DNA from: Paenibacillus_AM sp052180255
GTDB taxonomy: Bacteria; Bacillota; Bacilli; Paenibacillales; NBRC-103111
Direction of reading: 5' to 3'
DNA length: 64,000 nucleotides
Assembly (NCBI RefSeq): GCF_052180255.1
Contig: NZ_CP197466.1
Coordinates: forward strand, 1,178,001 to 1,242,000
Positions 1-8,729 of the stretch are shown piece after piece. Made by a program: the position numbers and the translations under genes. Position 1 is the first letter of the stretch, and every line of letters starts with the position of its first letter. Under the pieces are notes generated by a model that worked only from the letters and a program-made list of their open reading frames with translations, searched no databases and was not told where the DNA came from.

Positions 1-124
1 TGAGACATGTCGTATTTTGTAAAAAAACCAGACAAAAGCCCTTCCTATTCTATCACAGAAAAGGATGATAATATAATGGTAATTGTTAAAGTTTATAATC
101 ATGTTTTGGAAATTAGGTGACAAT

Positions 125-244
125 ATGTTCAGTAAACGATATTTTTTCTTCGGCTTTCCGTTTGAGTTGATTGTGTTATGTTTTGGTTTTGCATTGTTGT
201 TCTTAGGCATTTTACTTTATATGTACATGGGGCGCAAGCGATGA
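125..244 (+). CDS. small membrane peptide, 39 aa, unknown
   Basis: A 39-codon frame starts with ATG at 125 behind a GGTGA-type ribosome site (about 116-120) and stops with TGA at 242-244. Its stop overlaps the ATG of the pseudouridine synthase gene in an ATGA arrangement, so the two are probably translationally coupled. The peptide begins MFSKRYFFFGFPFE, then has one hydrophobic stretch of about 20 residues and ends in the basic tail GRKR, as expected of a single-pass membrane peptide. I do not recognise a family. The good ribosome site and coupling favour a real gene; the very short length leaves doubt. Confidence 0.55.
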   Translation: MFSKRYFFFGFPFELIVLCFGFALLFLGILLYMYMGRKR

Positions 245-1122
245 GGGGCTTAATACGTAAAGGTGAATGGTTATCCATACAACATCCAGCGGAGGATACC
301 CCTACCTATGAGGGAGTCGTACGCTTACTCCCAATGACTCTTAAATATTGGAATCGACTGCAAAGTCGTGGGGATATTAAGGTTCAAGGTCAGCGACTTT
401 TGTTAAGAGTTTTTCCAGAAGAAACGGGGCCATTTGTCTCACAATGGGGTGAAGTGGATATCATTTATGAAGATGATTGGTGCTTAGTTGTGAATAAACC
501 AGCTGGTATCCCGGTTCATCCTGCTTCTCATGAGCAAATAGACACCTTGGGTAATCAACTTGCATCCTATTATGAGATGACTGGACAAGCATGTCGTGTC
601 CGTCATATTCATAGGCTGGATGCAGACACGACTGGTCTGGTTTTATATGCTAAAAATGAACTAGCGCAGATTCTTCTCGATGAAGCAATGCGCAACAAGG
701 CGATTCGACGAACTTATTTAGCGATTGCAGAGGGGTATTTTAAAGAAACCAAAGGCTCTATTCATGCTCCTATTGGAAAAGATCGTCATCATTCAGGAAA
801 ACGTCGGATATCCCCGAATGGTGATCCGGCTCTGACACACTATCAAGTGGTGAAACAGATGAAGGAAGCTGCACTTGTTGAGGTGGAACTGGAGACAGGT
901 CGTACCCATCAGATTCGAGTTCATCTTCAGTCTCTAGGTCATCCTCTAGTTGGTGATCATTTATACGGGGGCAGTAATCGCTTTTTAACAAGACAAGCTT
1001 TACATGGATTTAAGCTAATCTTTGACCACCCGATAACGGCAGAGAAGATCGAATTGGAATGTCCTTTACCAGAAGATATGAAGCAGCTAAATGAAAGGTT
1101 AAGTACATCTGGAAAAATATAG
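241..1122 (+). CDS. RluA/RluD-family pseudouridine synthase
   Basis: Predicted to convert specific uridines in ribosomal or other RNA to pseudouridine. The 293-residue protein has an S4-like N-terminal part and the family core HRLDADTTGLVLYAK, in which Asp127 of RLD is the expected catalytic residue. Further core motifs are NKPAGIPVHP (about 85-94) and ETGRTHQIRVHL. The frame is open back to 178, but the ATG at 241, coupled to the preceding peptide gene, gives the usual family N-terminus. The exact RNA target cannot be read from sequence. In B. subtilis several paralogues of this family exist, so a gene symbol is withheld. Confidence 0.88.
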   Translation: MRGLIRKGEWLSIQHPAEDTPTYEGVVRLLPMTLKYWNRLQSRGDIKVQGQRLLLRVFPEETGPFVSQWGEVDIIYEDDWCLVVNKPAGIPVHPASHEQIDTLGNQLASYYEMTGQACRVRHIHRLDADTTGLVLYAKNELAQILLDEAMRNKAIRRTYLAIAEGYFKETKGSIHAPIGKDRHHSGKRRISPNGDPALTHYQVVKQMKEAALVEVELETGRTHQIRVHLQSLGHPLVGDHLYGGSNRFLTRQALHGFKLIFDHPITAEKIELECPLPEDMKQLNERLSTSGKI

Positions 1123-1197
1123 GCATGCTCGGCTCCCTCCCACAATATAATCTAGAGACGATGGATATCGGTTGATTGGGAAGGGAGGACGATTATT

Positions 1198-2463
1198 ATG
1201 GCTGAAAAAGGAAAAGGCCTTCGATTCGATATTTATGAGCGTGTTCATCTAGCAGATGAATCGATAGGCATTCACGAATTAAACGAAGTGGAGCTTATTC
1301 CGCATATTCAAGTCGTTGTTCAGCAGGAGCAAGCGATTCTAAAAGGGAATTTATTGTTAACTGGGCAATATGTTGGCGAAGATCAAAATGACAAGCGATC
1401 ACTAGAGCATCTCATTCCAGTAGAAATTACACTACCGATGAGTCGTATTCAGAAGATCGAGGACATCATGGTGGAAATTGAGAACTTTGATGTTGAGCTG
1501 CTTTCTACACGTAATTTAAATGTGACAGGTGTACTATCCCTACACGGTGTTGAAGTAACATCTAATCAACCCGTGGAGCCAGCTTGGCTGAAAGAAGAAA
1601 TGTCGTTCAAACATGAGGTGAGTGCTCCACGGTGGGATCAAGAGGCAGAGGAAGTGTTACATACGGCCTCGACTTCACTTGACGAACCTTGGACTCCATC
1701 TGATCCTATTCCATCTTATCAGCCTTGGCAATCGCCATCCGATTATCGGGATTCTGGAGTAAGGGATGCATGGACTGCACCGACAGTAATGGATCAAGCT
1801 GACCAAGTGGAATCTAGTGTGGATGCCGATACTGCATTGAATGATCTAGCGCTGCAAGCTTCTTACATACCGACATCCGAACAGTTGGATTTGCGTTCAG
1901 ATACGCAGCAGCAGGAGTATGAGCCGCAGATCGAAGCATATCCCAACATCCACGAGGCATTCGATCAAGAAGCGCAGTTCCATCATGCTGCTCATGATGC
2001 AGTTGTAAGCTATGATGCTGTTGCAAGCTATGATGCACCTAATTCGAGTTCTTTTGCGGATGATGAGCCAAAGGAGCTTAAAGTGGCTTTTGCGAGTAAA
2101 AAAGTTGAGGAGAACACGGATAATGAGTTTCAAGCCCAGCCACAATCACAAAGTAAAACTTTTGGGATTCAAAATCTAATTAAGCCATCATCACAAATAG
2201 AGGCAAGAGCGGACAATGCTGCTCCAGCTGCTGTTGAAACTGATCATTCACGTTTAAATGGGCTCGAATGGCGCCGTTTGTTCCTTCGGGAAGATTCGGA
2301 AAATCCGCAGTTCTCACGCGTAAGAATGTACATTGTTCAAAAGGATGATAGTATTGAAGACATCGCCCGTAAATACAGTGTGAATCAGCGGGAGCTGCTT
2401 CAATACAATTCGAAAGGCTTGGAAGACGTGCAGGCAGGTCAAATCTTGTATATTCCTCGTTAA
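1198..2463 (+). CDS. spoVID: stage VI sporulation protein D, spore coat morphogenesis
   Basis: SpoVID is needed for the coat to encase the forespore; it binds the SpoIVA basement layer and other coat morphogens. The 421-residue protein has the conserved N-terminal domain (LRFDIYERVHL, ELIPHIQVVV, residues about 8-120), a long acidic Gln/Ser-rich linker, and a C-terminal LysM domain (about 377-421, MYIVQKDDSIEDIARKYSV to ILYIPR). A strong GGGAGGA ribosome site precedes the ATG. Position upstream of valS matches Bacillus gene order, although 15 kb of accessory genes intervene here. Low sequence complexity in the linker is normal for the family. The linker carries a short tandem duplication at 2002-2037. 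Confidence 0.9.
   Translation: MAEKGKGLRFDIYERVHLADESIGIHELNEVELIPHIQVVVQQEQAILKGNLLLTGQYVGEDQNDKRSLEHLIPVEITLPMSRIQKIEDIMVEIENFDVELLSTRNLNVTGVLSLHGVEVTSNQPVEPAWLKEEMSFKHEVSAPRWDQEAEEVLHTASTSLDEPWTPSDPIPSYQPWQSPSDYRDSGVRDAWTAPTVMDQADQVESSVDADTALNDLALQASYIPTSEQLDLRSDTQQQEYEPQIEAYPNIHEAFDQEAQFHHAAHDAVVSYDAVASYDAPNSSSFADDEPKELKVAFASKKVEENTDNEFQAQPQSQSKTFGIQNLIKPSSQIEARADNAAPAAVETDHSRLNGLEWRRLFLREDSENPQFSRVRMYIVQKDDSIEDIARKYSVNQRELLQYNSKGLEDVQAGQILYIPR
2002..2037 (+). repeat. 18-bp tandem duplication in spoVID linker
   Basis: Two copies of an 18-bp unit (GTTGTAAGCTATGATGCT, then GTTGCAAGCTATGATGCA) lie head to tail and match at 16 of 18 positions. They encode VVSYDA-VASYDA in the unstructured linker of SpoVID. 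This looks like recent slippage in a tolerant region. Confidence 0.7.
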
Positions 2464-2479
2464 TAAAATGAATGTGAGT

Positions 2480-2514
2480 AAAACCTTCTATTCCTCGGAA
2501 TGGAAGGTTTTTTT
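2480..2514 (+). terminator. rho-independent terminator after spoVID
   Basis: AAACCTTC pairs with GAAGGTTT across a short loop, and a run of T follows. It ends the rluA-like/spoVID transcript before the accessory cluster. Confidence 0.85.
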
Positions 2515-2525
2515 GCATCTTTTAT

Positions 2526-2580
2526 AGGAAAGGCGGAGAAACGCTTATCGCCGTACAAAGGACGACAATCGTCGGTTCCT
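2526..2580 (+). other. compact inverted-repeat set, possible three-way junction
   Basis: Three nested or adjacent stems can be drawn: outer AGGAA (2526-2530) with TTCCT (2576-2580), inner GGCG (2532-2535) with CGCC (2549-2552), and inner CGAC (2563-2566) with GTCG (2571-2574) closing an AATC loop. It lies between the spoVID terminator and the TGTAACT repeats, so under the proposed start site it is upstream of transcription. It could be a small RNA, a protein-binding site or chance. Confidence 0.3.
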
Positions 2581-2588
2581 CCTAATTG

Positions 2589-2621
2589 TGTAACTAATTT
2601 GTAACTCCATCATTGTTTACT
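2589..2621 (+). promoter_or_regulatory. direct-repeat operator and promoter of the thiolase operon
   Basis: Two perfect copies of TGTAACT (2589-2595 and 2600-2606) are spaced by 4 bp, an 11-bp period. After a 9-bp gap comes TTTACT (2616-2621), a weak -10 candidate; TATAAA at 2624-2629 is an alternative. The same arrangement occurs at 8714-8746 upstream of the transporter operon. SARP-type activators are known to bind heptamer direct repeats with this period just upstream of the -10, and a regulator with a SARP-like C-terminus is encoded between the two sites. Binding is inferred, not shown. Confidence 0.65.
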
Positions 2622-2655
2622 GATATAAAAGGATACAAGGTGGGTGGAGACCAAC

Positions 2656-3837
2656 ATGAAAGAGATCGTTATTGCTAGTGCTGTGCGTACTCCAATTGGT
2701 TCATTTTTGGGTGGACTGCAGGATGTATCAGCTGTCGATATGGGTGGAGCTGTGATTCAAGAAGCATTGAGGCGGGGGAATGTAGCCGCAGAATTTGTTG
2801 AAGAAGTCGTCATGGGGAATGTGCTTCAAGCTGGACTTGGACAAAACACAGCTAGACAGGCTCAGATGAAGGCAGGTATTCCTTATCATTCGACTGCTAC
2901 AACGATTAACATGGTGTGTGGTTCTGGACTTAAAGCGGTTATGCAAGCAGCTCTTGCTATTCGTAGTGGAGAGAGGGAGCTTATGGTAGCAGGTGGTATG
3001 GAGAACATGAGCCAAGCCCCCTATTTACTCAAGAAAGCTCGTTCAGGTTACCGAATGGGCGAAGGACAGTTAGTCGATTCGCTCATGAATGATGGTCTGA
3101 CTTGCGCTATTCTGGATGCCGGTATGGGCATAACAGCCGAAGCGATAGCAGCTAAATATGGCATTACGCGCGTGGAACAGGATGCTTTTGCATTACAAAG
3201 TCAACAAAAAGCAGAGCAGGCAGGATTGGATTTGCTATTTCAAGATGAACTAACGCCTGTATCTTATCTAGATAAAAAGGGAAAGTCAGTCTCATTCGAG
3301 AAGGATGAGCACCCGCGTGCAGGTATGACAATGGAACTACTTGCAAAATTAAAACCTTCTTTTCAAAAAGAGGGAACTGTAACCGCAGGCAATAGCTCAG
3401 GAATTAATGACGGAGCCGCGGCAGTCGTTGTTTGCTCGAAGGAGCGGGCATTGGAACTTGGTTTACAGCCAATGGCTCGGATCCGTTCTTTTGCATCAGC
3501 AGGAGTAGATCCGGCTTATATGGGACTTGGACCTATTCCGGCAACTCGAATGGCTCTTGAGTCCGCTGGGCTCACAATAAAAGATATCGGCTTAGTTGAA
3601 TTAAATGAAGCTTTTGCTGTTCAATCTCTAGCCGTAATGCGTGATTTAGAATTGGACCCTGCTATTGTAAATGTTTATGGGGGTGCAATTGCACTCGGAC
3701 ATCCGATTGGCGCGAGCGGTGCAAGAGTATTAACAACATTGCTGCATGCGATGAAGAGAAGGTCAGTGGAACTTGGACTTGTTTCATTATGTGTGGGTGG
3801 TGGGCAAGGCGTTGCTATGATCGTAGAACAGATGTAA
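2656..3837 (+). CDS. acetyl-CoA C-acetyltransferase (thiolase)
   Basis: Predicted to cleave 3-oxoacyl-CoA with CoA, or to condense two acetyl-CoA in reverse. The 393-residue protein has all three thiolase signatures: the nucleophile Cys88 in NMVCGSGLKA, the GGAIALGHPIGASGAR motif carrying the catalytic His, and the second active-site Cys in SLCVGGGQG. ATG 2656 is preferred over GTG 2644 because GGGTGGAG lies at the right distance. It is the first gene of a two-gene unit with the acyl-CoA synthetase, behind a TGTAACT repeat operator. Length is typical of biosynthetic/acetoacetyl-CoA-type thiolases (about 390). Substrate chain length cannot be told from sequence. Confidence 0.93.
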   Translation: MKEIVIASAVRTPIGSFLGGLQDVSAVDMGGAVIQEALRRGNVAAEFVEEVVMGNVLQAGLGQNTARQAQMKAGIPYHSTATTINMVCGSGLKAVMQAALAIRSGERELMVAGGMENMSQAPYLLKKARSGYRMGEGQLVDSLMNDGLTCAILDAGMGITAEAIAAKYGITRVEQDAFALQSQQKAEQAGLDLLFQDELTPVSYLDKKGKSVSFEKDEHPRAGMTMELLAKLKPSFQKEGTVTAGNSSGINDGAAAVVVCSKERALELGLQPMARIRSFASAGVDPAYMGLGPIPATRMALESAGLTIKDIGLVELNEAFAVQSLAVMRDLELDPAIVNVYGGAIALGHPIGASGARVLTTLLHAMKRRSVELGLVSLCVGGGQGVAMIVEQM

Positions 3838-3864
3838 GTGAAGCGAATTAAAGGAGTGTCGAAT

Positions 3865-5397
3865 GTGCTTCTGGAGGTTGAAACAGCAATGAATCCTGTG
3901 ATCAATTGGATGGAGAATAGATGTCTACTCTCACCTGAGCATCGGGCTGTGATAGACAGTGAAACGGGCGAGTCTTGGACGTACAGTCAATTGTGGCAGA
4001 GCGTTAACAACATGGCTCAGTATTTGCAAAAATCGGGCATTCAAAAAGGAGATCGAGTTGTACTGTTAGCCCCGAATCATCGCGTGTATTTTGATTTATT
4101 ATTTGCTTGCGGAAGGATTGGAGCGATTCTCGTACCTCTCAATTGGAAGCTAGCCGCGCAAGAAATGACATACATTTTAAACGATTGTACGCCTAAGCTT
4201 ATTGTCGTTCACCCTGATTTAGTATGCGCAGTATCTGAATTAAGCTCGATCATAATGGAATGCAAAATCTTATATATGAATAGTGAAAAGTACCAATCAA
4301 TTTTAAAGAAACAACTGCCGGGTGAACAATGCATCGCTCAAATACCTGTTGATCTAACCGATCCACTCGCTATTATTTATACCGGTGGAACTACAGGCGA
4401 TCCTAAAGGGGTTGTACTGAGTCATCAGTCGATTTTCTGGAATGCGGCGAATACGATTGCAAGCTGGAATCTTACCGAGCTTGACGTCACGCCAACGTAT
4501 TTACCGATGTTTCATACAGGCGGGCTAAATGCATTATCTGTTCCAGTATTGATGGCAGGGGGAACGGTTATTATTGCTCGTCAATTTGAACCTGTTCAGT
4601 CCATGGAGCTGCTCATTCAATCCAAATGTACGATTGTATTGATGGTTCCGACGATGTATCACATGCTTATACAGACTTCAGAATTCCATAGACTTCAGTT
4701 TCCAAAGGAATTAACTTTTTTATCGGGTGGGGCGCCTTGCCCACTGACGATTTATGAAGCTTTTGCATTAAAAGATCTAGCGTTTAAAGAAGGTTATGGC
4801 GGTACAGAAACAGGACCTAATAATTTCAGTGTTCAGCCTGAGTATGCAAGACGCAAACCGGGAACGGTAGGGAAATCGATGCTGTTTGGAGATGTAAAAA
4901 TCGTCGATGAACACGGTGCAGAGGTGCAAATGGGTGAAGTTGGAGAGCTTGTGCTCAAAGGCGGACATTTATTTGAAGCTTATTGGAATCAGCCCGAACT
5001 AACCAAAAAGGTGAAGCGCGATGGATGGTTTTATACAGGGGATTTAAGTAGGCAAGATAATGACGGTGATTATTTCATAGTCGGACGTAAAAAGGACATG
5101 ATTATCACAGGCGGTGAAAATGTGTACCCGCTTGAGGTTGAGCAGCTTTTGTATAAGAATCCTGCTGTTGAGGATGCTGCGGTCGTTGGGGTCCCGGATG
5201 AGAAATGGGGAGAAATTGTTGCGGCTGTTGTCGTGTTAAAACAAGGATTCGATATGTCAGAGGAAGAATTACGCAATTATTGTTCCCTAGCGATTGCCAA
5301 ATATAAAGTACCGAAGAAAATTCGTATTCTCGAAGAATTGCCGAAGACGACCGTCGGTAAGTTGGATAAAAAACGGATTGCACAGAGCTTTCGATAA
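3865..5397 (+). CDS. acyl-CoA synthetase (AMP-forming), ANL superfamily
   Basis: Activates a carboxylic acid to its CoA thioester using ATP through an acyl-adenylate. Motifs in order are the P-loop TGGTTGDPKG, EGYGGTETGP, YTGDL, GRKKDMIITGGENVYP (hinge region) and the C-terminal TTVGKLDKKRI with the catalytic Lys. Length of 510 residues is normal. The frame opens immediately after the thiolase stop (GTG 3838), but AAGGAG at 3851-3856 points to GTG 3865; ATG 3889, behind GGAGG, is also possible. Fatty, aryl or other short acids are all possible substrates; the pairing with a thiolase suggests the product enters beta-cleavage. Transcription ends at the hairpin directly after the stop. Confidence 0.9.
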   Translation: MLLEVETAMNPVINWMENRCLLSPEHRAVIDSETGESWTYSQLWQSVNNMAQYLQKSGIQKGDRVVLLAPNHRVYFDLLFACGRIGAILVPLNWKLAAQEMTYILNDCTPKLIVVHPDLVCAVSELSSIIMECKILYMNSEKYQSILKKQLPGEQCIAQIPVDLTDPLAIIYTGGTTGDPKGVVLSHQSIFWNAANTIASWNLTELDVTPTYLPMFHTGGLNALSVPVLMAGGTVIIARQFEPVQSMELLIQSKCTIVLMVPTMYHMLIQTSEFHRLQFPKELTFLSGGAPCPLTIYEAFALKDLAFKEGYGGTETGPNNFSVQPEYARRKPGTVGKSMLFGDVKIVDEHGAEVQMGEVGELVLKGGHLFEAYWNQPELTKKVKRDGWFYTGDLSRQDNDGDYFIVGRKKDMIITGGENVYPLEVEQLLYKNPAVEDAAVVGVPDEKWGEIVAAVVVLKQGFDMSEEELRNYCSLAIAKYKVPKKIRILEELPKTTVGKLDKKRIAQSFR

Positions 5398-5424
5398 TAC
5401 TTGGTACCCACCAAGTATTTTTCT
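5397..5424 (+). terminator. terminator after the acyl-CoA synthetase
   Basis: ATACTTGG (5397-5404) pairs perfectly with CCAAGTAT (5411-5418) around a 6-base loop, followed by TTTTCT. It begins on the last base of the synthetase gene and separates it from the regulator gene. Confidence 0.8.
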
Positions 5425-5434
5425 GTTGTAGAAT

Positions 5435-5448
5435 AGATATAAATATCT
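5435..5448. promoter_or_regulatory. 14-bp palindrome upstream of the regulator gene
   Basis: AGATAT-AA-ATATCT is a perfect palindrome about 35 bp before the regulator start and contains a TATAAA -10-like hexamer. It could be the regulator's own promoter/operator. AT-rich palindromes also arise by chance, so support is modest. Confidence 0.35.
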
Positions 5449-5483
5449 GAAAATTTTACCATTTTCCAGCTAGGGGGTTGGAA

Positions 5484-8400
5484 GTGAAGACAGAGAACAT
5501 GATCTTAATGACGAAGCTAGCTGCTCCTCAATTGAAAAAACATATGCTCAGACGTTCAATCCTTACGAAGAAATTAAAGCGAATTGTAGATTACCCACTA
5601 ACTCTTGTTCATTCAGGGCCGGGTTATGGTAAAAGCACAGCATTGTCCGCTTTTGTTCATTCGGAATCGATTCCATTTTGTTGGTATAGCACATCTGCAC
5701 AAGATGATGATTTGGTACCTTTTCTTCATTATGTCATTTATTCGATTCGAATGAACGTTCCGGAATTTGGAACAAGTTTACTTACGCGAATGAAGGTAGG
5801 CGAACACTTCACACAGGAAAAGGAAATTAATGCACTGTGCGAATCATTCATTAATCATCTCTTGGATTTGAAGCAGGAGATGGTGCTTATCATTGATGAC
5901 TTTCATTTGGTCATGCATTCTGTTGCGATTGATCGATTCATGCAGATGTGGATTAATCACATGCCAAGTGGGTTTCACCTTGTGCTGTTAAGTCGTAGGC
6001 TTCCGAAATGGGATCTGCTCACAACAATGGCAGTCCGTGGTGATATGTTGGAAATTGGCGAGAAAGATCTTGCGTTTTCGGAAGAAGAAATTGAAGTTCT
6101 TTTTACGGATAACTATGAATGTACGTTGCAATCTGAGGACGTTCGTCGTATTTACCACAAGACCGAAGGTTGGGTTATTGCTATTCAGCTTATATGGCAG
6201 CGCTTGCTTCTTACCGGCGGCAATGTGTCGACTGTACTCGGAGCAAATACAGAGACAATGGAAGGTTTGTTTCGTTTTCTGGCCTTAGAAGTAACCCAGA
6301 AATTATCCCCTGAGATGAGCCAGTTCATGCTCGAGACGAGTATTTTGGAGGAATTAACAGGGGAGCTGTGCGACCGTATTTTTGATCGTAATGAATCGCA
6401 TGCTTTGCTTGCTCAAATTAGTAGACAAAATTTATTTTTACTGCCGCTTGTTGATGGGCAATTTCGGTATCATGCTTTGTTTAGAGATTTTCTGCAAGAG
6501 GAGCTTCGCAAACGTAAAGATGATTATATGGAATTGCATCGTGCCGCAGCTAAATATTTTGAACGAAATGGTAAACATGATCAGGCGATTTATCATTTAG
6601 ATGCAATTGGGGATGATTATGCGCTGGCACAAGTGCTTCAAACCTATGGAAGACAGATGATTGATCATGGTCAATTGGAAAGCTTGCTTCAACGCATTAA
6701 AAGCATTCCTGAGCGATTAAAAAGCCAGTTTTATATGCTATGGATATATGAAGGAGAAATTCACCGTTTTCGTTGTTCGTTCGAGCAATCGCTGGCTTGT
6801 TACATAAAAGGAGAAGAAGTTGCGGGTAAGAACAGGGATGTGTTCATTCGAAGTCTTGCATTAGAAGGTCAAGCACGTATTTATTTAGACACGATTCAGC
6901 CAGGGAAAGCGGAGGCTCTGCTAGAGAAATCAATTGAACTCTTAGAGCTAGAAGAACATCCGGATCATGAACATTTGCTTCGATTGTACGGATTAATGGC
7001 GGAGAACCTTGTGAATTCTGGACGTGCTATGCAGGCTGAAATGTGGTATGCACGCTGTCGCGAGTTAAATTCAAATTTTCAAGATGAGCAGTTGGAGGCT
7101 CGGTTGCACTTGCGGACAGGCCGATTGCAGCAGGTGAAGAAAGATTTAGAACGGATTAGCCGTCTTGAATTGCAAAAAGGCAAAAACCATTTATCACGCT
7201 CACATCGAGAGATCAATTTATTGCTTGCTCTTGTGGAAGTGATGGTCGGTCATGCCGAGCAGGCTAAACTTTTGGCTGAATCTGGAATGATGCAGGGTAT
7301 TGAACTGAAAGCTCCATTTGTTGAAGCATGCGGTTGGATGCGAATGGGACATGCGGCACAGCTTATGCCCAAGTATACGTTCTCGATTGCCCATAATTGC
7401 TACAAAACAGCGTTGGATATGATGGAGCAGCTTGATATTTCTAGAGGGAAGGCTGAGCCTTTGATGGGTCTTTGCTTACTATATGGTCGCGAAGGTCTCA
7501 TTGAGCAAGCGCTGCAATATGGCAAAGATGCTTTAGCGGAAACCGTTAAGGTGAAGGATGATTGGTTATCCGCATTGATACAAACATCGATAGGCGTATC
7601 GCTGTATCATGCGCGCAGATTAACGGAAGCGTTTGCAGTCTTTCAAGAATGTCAGGAGCAGTATGTGCATGTTGGAGATAGTTACGGGGTTACAGTTTCA
7701 TTACTTTGGCAAGCGATGATTACGTATCAACAGGAATTGTCTGAGCAGTTTGGTAAGGTGATGGAGTCATTCTTGCGAATGATGCAAGCGGGTGGATATG
7801 ACTTTTTAATTGAAAAACGCACTTTGCTAGGGCCTAGCGATATCCGTCAGATTGTTCCGTTATTAATTGAAGCACAGCGACTCGATATTCAAAGCCATTA
7901 TGTTTCGTATTTGCTTAATCGGTTAGGCTTGGAACACATGACTTACCATCCAGGTTATACACTTCGGATTGATACCCTTGGCAGTTTCAGGGTGTGGCTG
8001 GGTGATCGGGAACTGCTGGAGAAAGACTGGCAGCGTGGGAAAGCGAAGGAACTATTCCAATTGCTCCTGATTAAAAGACAGAGGCTGGTGACAAAAGACG
8101 AGATTGTGGCTCGTCTATTCCCTCATATGGATGAGAAGTCAGCCATGCGTGATTTTAAAGTGGCGCTTAATGCGCTTAACACGGCACTAGAGCCGAATCG
8201 ACAGGCGCGCGTGAATCCTTTTTTCATCCATCGACAGGCTTCTTCTTATGGGTTAAATATTGCTGCGGGGTTGGAACTAGATTTAGTTGACTTTGAAAAC
8301 TTAATGAAGGCGGGTTTAGAAGAGCAAATTGATGAGCGTGCTGTGCGTTATTTGGAAAAAGGCCTTGAACTGTATAAAGGGGATTTCCTACCTGATCGTC

Positions 8401-8729
8401 GATTTGAGGATTGGTGTATCGAGGAACGGGAGCGGTTGCTTGTATTTTTCCTAAGAGGGGCAGAGCGATTGGCAAAGCTTTTTGTAAAAATAGGTCAATA
8501 TGATGGCGCTATTCACTGGTGTGAGCAGATGCTTCTAAAGGACAACTGTTGGGAAGAAGCTTATCGGCTTCTCATGCAATGTCATTACCAATTAAACAAT
8601 CGGCATCAGGCGATCAAATGGTATCACAAATGCTGCAATGTACTTGAAGGGGAACTAGGGATAGAGCCAATGCCTGTGACGAAACAGTTGTATCAGCTCA
8701 TCATGCAGACAGATGTAACTCATTTGTAA
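5484..8729 (+). CDS. MalT-like STAND ATPase regulator with SARP/BTAD C-terminus
   Basis: Probable transcriptional activator of the flanking operons. Residues about 1-330 resemble MalT-type STAND NTPases, with Walker A SGPGYGKST (about 44-52) and Walker B VLIIDDFH. Residues about 340-800 form a helical TPR-like region that usually senses an inducer. From about 827 the protein has an OmpR-like winged-helix segment (LGSFRVWLGD, GKAKELFQLLL, VTKDEIVARLFP) followed by a bacterial transcriptional activation domain (ELYKGDFLP to ELGIEPMP), as in SARP regulators. No LuxR helix-turn-helix is seen. GTG 5484 fits GGGGG at 5473-5477; TTG 5478 and ATG 5499 are alternatives. The last codons overlap the TGTAACT operator of the next operon. 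Confidence 0.85.
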   Translation: MKTENMILMTKLAAPQLKKHMLRRSILTKKLKRIVDYPLTLVHSGPGYGKSTALSAFVHSESIPFCWYSTSAQDDDLVPFLHYVIYSIRMNVPEFGTSLLTRMKVGEHFTQEKEINALCESFINHLLDLKQEMVLIIDDFHLVMHSVAIDRFMQMWINHMPSGFHLVLLSRRLPKWDLLTTMAVRGDMLEIGEKDLAFSEEEIEVLFTDNYECTLQSEDVRRIYHKTEGWVIAIQLIWQRLLLTGGNVSTVLGANTETMEGLFRFLALEVTQKLSPEMSQFMLETSILEELTGELCDRIFDRNESHALLAQISRQNLFLLPLVDGQFRYHALFRDFLQEELRKRKDDYMELHRAAAKYFERNGKHDQAIYHLDAIGDDYALAQVLQTYGRQMIDHGQLESLLQRIKSIPERLKSQFYMLWIYEGEIHRFRCSFEQSLACYIKGEEVAGKNRDVFIRSLALEGQARIYLDTIQPGKAEALLEKSIELLELEEHPDHEHLLRLYGLMAENLVNSGRAMQAEMWYARCRELNSNFQDEQLEARLHLRTGRLQQVKKDLERISRLELQKGKNHLSRSHREINLLLALVEVMVGHAEQAKLLAESGMMQGIELKAPFVEACGWMRMGHAAQLMPKYTFSIAHNCYKTALDMMEQLDISRGKAEPLMGLCLLYGREGLIEQALQYGKDALAETVKVKDDWLSALIQTSIGVSLYHARRLTEAFAVFQECQEQYVHVGDSYGVTVSLLWQAMITYQQELSEQFGKVMESFLRMMQAGGYDFLIEKRTLLGPSDIRQIVPLLIEAQRLDIQSHYVSYLLNRLGLEHMTYHPGYTLRIDTLGSFRVWLGDRELLEKDWQRGKAKELFQLLLIKRQRLVTKDEIVARLFPHMDEKSAMRDFKVALNALNTALEPNRQARVNPFFIHRQASSYGLNIAAGLELDLVDFENLMKAGLEEQIDERAVRYLEKGLELYKGDFLPDRRFEDWCIEERERLLVFFLRGAERLAKLFVKIGQYDGAIHWCEQMLLKDNCWEEAYRLLMQCHYQLNNRHQAIKWYHKCCNVLEGELGIEPMPVTKQLYQLIMQTDVTHL

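Noticed and set aside
49..77. TATAAT at 72-77 as a promoter for the first genes
   Set aside because: Good -10 but no recognisable -35 at 16-18 bp upstream (TCTATC), so not listed as a promoter.
957..1145. Minus-strand 62-codon frame at the end of the pseudouridine synthase gene
   Set aside because: Antisense shadow without a start signal.
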